From: Acinetobacter terrae
GTDB lineage: Bacteria > Pseudomonadota > Gammaproteobacteria > Pseudomonadales > Moraxellaceae
Direction: 5' to 3'
Assembly (NCBI RefSeq): GCF_013004375.1
Contig: NZ_JABERI010000033.1
Coordinates: 1 to 34,202, forward strand
Length of the DNA: 34,202 nucleotides
A program made the position numbers and the translations under genes. Positions within the stretch are counted from its first letter, which is position 1; every line of letters starts with the position of its first letter. Below, piece by piece: positions 33,421-34,202 of this stretch. Under the pieces are notes generated by a model that was not told the DNA's origin, did not search any database, and saw nothing but the letters and a program-made list of their open reading frames with translations.

Positions 33421-33719
33421 CTCGCAAAAAATGGCTGAATTTGTGGACGTTGTTTCTGCGATTCGATCCAAAGAGAGTACTTTGATTGAACGCGCATGAG
33501 TAAATCAGCACTAATACCTAAAGCATCGTGCAAACGTAAGGCTACATCGGCTGTTACGGGTGCTTTGCCATTAATAATTCGAGAAAGTAATGGACGTGTT
33601 ACTTGGATACGTTCAGCAAGTTCAGTAATCGTAATCGCTTGCCCTTCTTCTTTTAAGCCATCTAGCCATTCTGATACTAACTCACCTGCATGAGCTGGAT
33701 TATTCATCATCATATTCAC
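33414..33719 (-). CDS. higA: HigA-type antitoxin (XRE family)
   Basis: A 101-residue protein with the HigA HTH: ITITELAERIQVTRPLLSRIINGKAPVTADVALRLHDALG (about residues 30-69). The N-terminal NNPAHAGELVSEWLDGL is typical. It starts 1 base after the toxin gene ends, so the two are translationally coupled in the higBA order. It neutralises HigB and represses the promoter at 34015-34056. Confidence 0.9.
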   Translation of the reverse strand: MNMMMNNPAHAGELVSEWLDGLKEEGQAITITELAERIQVTRPLLSRIINGKAPVTADVALRLHDALGISADLLMRVQSKYSLWIESQKQRPQIQPFFASC

Positions 33720-33720
33720 C

Positions 33721-33999
33721 TCAATGGTAGTCCTGATAGTCTACGATATAAGCATTACCATCTTTAAAAACAAAGGTCATTCGCCAGTTTGCATTGACTG
33801 TAATTGCCCAATGATCTTTTAACTTTCCTTTCAATGGATGAAGCTTCCATCCAGGGAAATTCATCTCATCAATGCTTTGTGCTTCATTCAGAGCGGTTAA
33901 TTGTCGCTTTAACTTGGTTGAATGAGCTGACTGAATACCTACTGTAGAACTGGTTTTAAAAAACTTTTCCAGCCCTTTATGATTAAAATCTACAATCAC
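33721..33999 (-). CDS. higB: HigB-type toxin (RelE superfamily)
   Basis: A 92-residue toxin of the HigB/RelE family, probably starting at GTG 33997-33999. It contains FPGWKLHPLKGKLKDHWAIT, then VNANWRMTFVFKDGNAYIVDYQDYH, the usual C-terminal core whose Arg and aromatic residues act on ribosome-bound mRNA. The pair higBA is intact and the likely stability module of this region. It is a different family member from the decayed pair at 510-1127. Confidence 0.9.
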   Translation of the reverse strand: MIVDFNHKGLEKFFKTSSTVGIQSAHSTKLKRQLTALNEAQSIDEMNFPGWKLHPLKGKLKDHWAITVNANWRMTFVFKDGNAYIVDYQDYH

Positions 34000-34014
34000 A
34001 AAAAATTATCCATT

Positions 34015-34056
34015 GTATAGTTTTACTATACAATAAATCGTTCAGTAAAACTATAC
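34015..34056 (-). promoter_or_regulatory. 13-bp inverted-repeat operator in the higBA promoter
   Basis: GTATAGTTTTACT (34015-34027) and AGTAAAACTATAC (34044-34056) are exact inverted repeats 16 bases apart. In addition GTATAG-TTTTA-CTATAC (34015-34031) forms its own palindrome. This lies 16 bases before the higB start, the position of HigA-binding operators. Confidence 0.7.
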
Positions 34057-34088
34057 ACAAATATTAAATCAAAAACTTTATAAAAATA

Positions 34089-34111
34089 TAGATAATAAAA
34101 AACCCCAACAT
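34089..34111. repeat. 23-bp inverted repeat, right copy
   Basis: This is the exact reverse complement of 108-130. It has A-rich followed by ACCCC sequence (AAAAAACCCCAACAT), the first half of a terminator-like hairpin, and ends 7 bases before the IS3-family terminal repeat at 34119. The relation between the two copies is discussed in the findings. Confidence 0.7.
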
Positions 34112-34118
34112 CCTAATC

Positions 34119-34202
34119 TGCACCCCGAAAGTTGGACACTCTTAGTCTAATTTGAAGGGTGCTTTTTAATGGCTAAATATTCTCAAGAATTTAAATTAAA
34201 AG
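34119..34202 (+). mobile_element. 5' end of an IS3-family element (truncated by window end)
   Basis: The terminal repeat TGCACCCCGAAAGTTGGACA starts at 34119, and orfA begins 50 bases later. Orientation is the same as the element end at 1-100. The two ends could be the left and right ends of one element of about 1.2 kb if the molecule is circular, or of two copies. Confidence 0.7.
34169..34202 (+). CDS. IS3-family transposase OrfA, first 11 residues
   Basis: ATG 34169 opens MAKYSQEFKLK before the window ends, the usual start of IS3-family OrfA proteins (…YS.EFK.K.V). GAAGGG stands 12 bases upstream. Too short for more. Confidence 0.65.
   Translation, partial: MAKYSQEFKLK

Noticed and set aside
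1..34202. XerC/XerD pdif sites bounding kup, toxin-antitoxin and metal genes, as on many Acinetobacter plasmids
   Set aside because: I looked for the usual 11-base arms (such as TTATGTTAA and ATTTCG(T/C)ATAA) and their complements near module borders and found no convincing pair.
1..34202. CRISPR array, tRNA, rRNA, plasmid replication or mobilisation genes
   Set aside because: No spaced direct repeats, cloverleaf-like sequences or Rep/Mob-type proteins could be seen on either strand.

Overview
The window looks like accessory DNA (plasmid or genomic island) from an Acinetobacter species. This rests on AT-rich sequence, short intergenic hairpin terminators, IS6-family ends of the IS1006/IS1008 type, and recognisable Acinetobacter-type proteins such as the MesX/MesD pair, Kup and Cys-rich DUF326. 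No replication, mobilisation, tRNA or rRNA gene is visible, so an autonomous plasmid cannot be claimed from this window alone.

Layout. 1-1180: the 3' end of an IS3-family element, a small RHH-like gene, and a toxin/antitoxin pair whose toxin is frameshifted. 1304-5753: an IS3-family element with a broken transposase, a sorbosone dehydrogenase-like lipoprotein gene lying between two IS6-family ends, an IS6-family element disabled by a 10-bp tandem duplication, and IS5 and IS3 scraps. 5806-7728: the potassium transporter kup with its terminator. 7881-9812: a TnpB relic, a decayed IS5-family element, and a small transcription unit for a 37-residue CxxC protein behind a possible attenuator. 9824-15134: a persulfide/sulfide-detoxification cluster. 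It has a methyltransferase, a decayed second methyltransferase, an AhpD-like protein, a rhodanese, a TauE/SafE exporter, a Blh-type metallo-beta-lactamase and two YeeE/YedE halves. All are divergent from a bigR-type ArsR regulator with a palindromic operator between them.

15240-18837: a TnpB-only IS200/IS605-type element with an internal stop, two small genes, an IS66 scrap and a diguanylate cyclase. 18927-20880: an IS5 scrap and a complete arsR-arsP-thioredoxin operon with a clear promoter and terminator. 20939-21988: a gene relic and a CzcD-like cation exporter that has lost an internal membrane segment. 22032-25550: a mesX-mesD-flavin reductase-TauE cluster, a folate-independent methionine synthesis system. 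25772-29114: a decayed acetolactate decarboxylase-like gene and a CzcB-type adaptor fragment fused in frame to a truncated IS66 transposase. 29306-32865: a DUF1826 gene, an AraC relic, an IS66 scrap, a lipoprotein metallo-beta-lactamase and an intact IS3-family element inserted in an older IS3 relic. 33010-34202: a Cys-rich copper-binding protein, a higBA module with a 13-bp inverted-repeat operator, and the 5' end of an IS3-family element.

The functional cargo centres on sulfur (persulfide handling, sulfite export, methionine synthesis), metals and arsenic (ArsP, CDF and CzcB remnants, Csp-like protein) and potassium, held between many decaying insertion sequences. Eight reading frames here, all in decayed genes or IS remnants, are each restored by adding one A to a short A-run. 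The window ends carry a perfect 23-bp inverted repeat next to what look like the two halves of one IS3 element.
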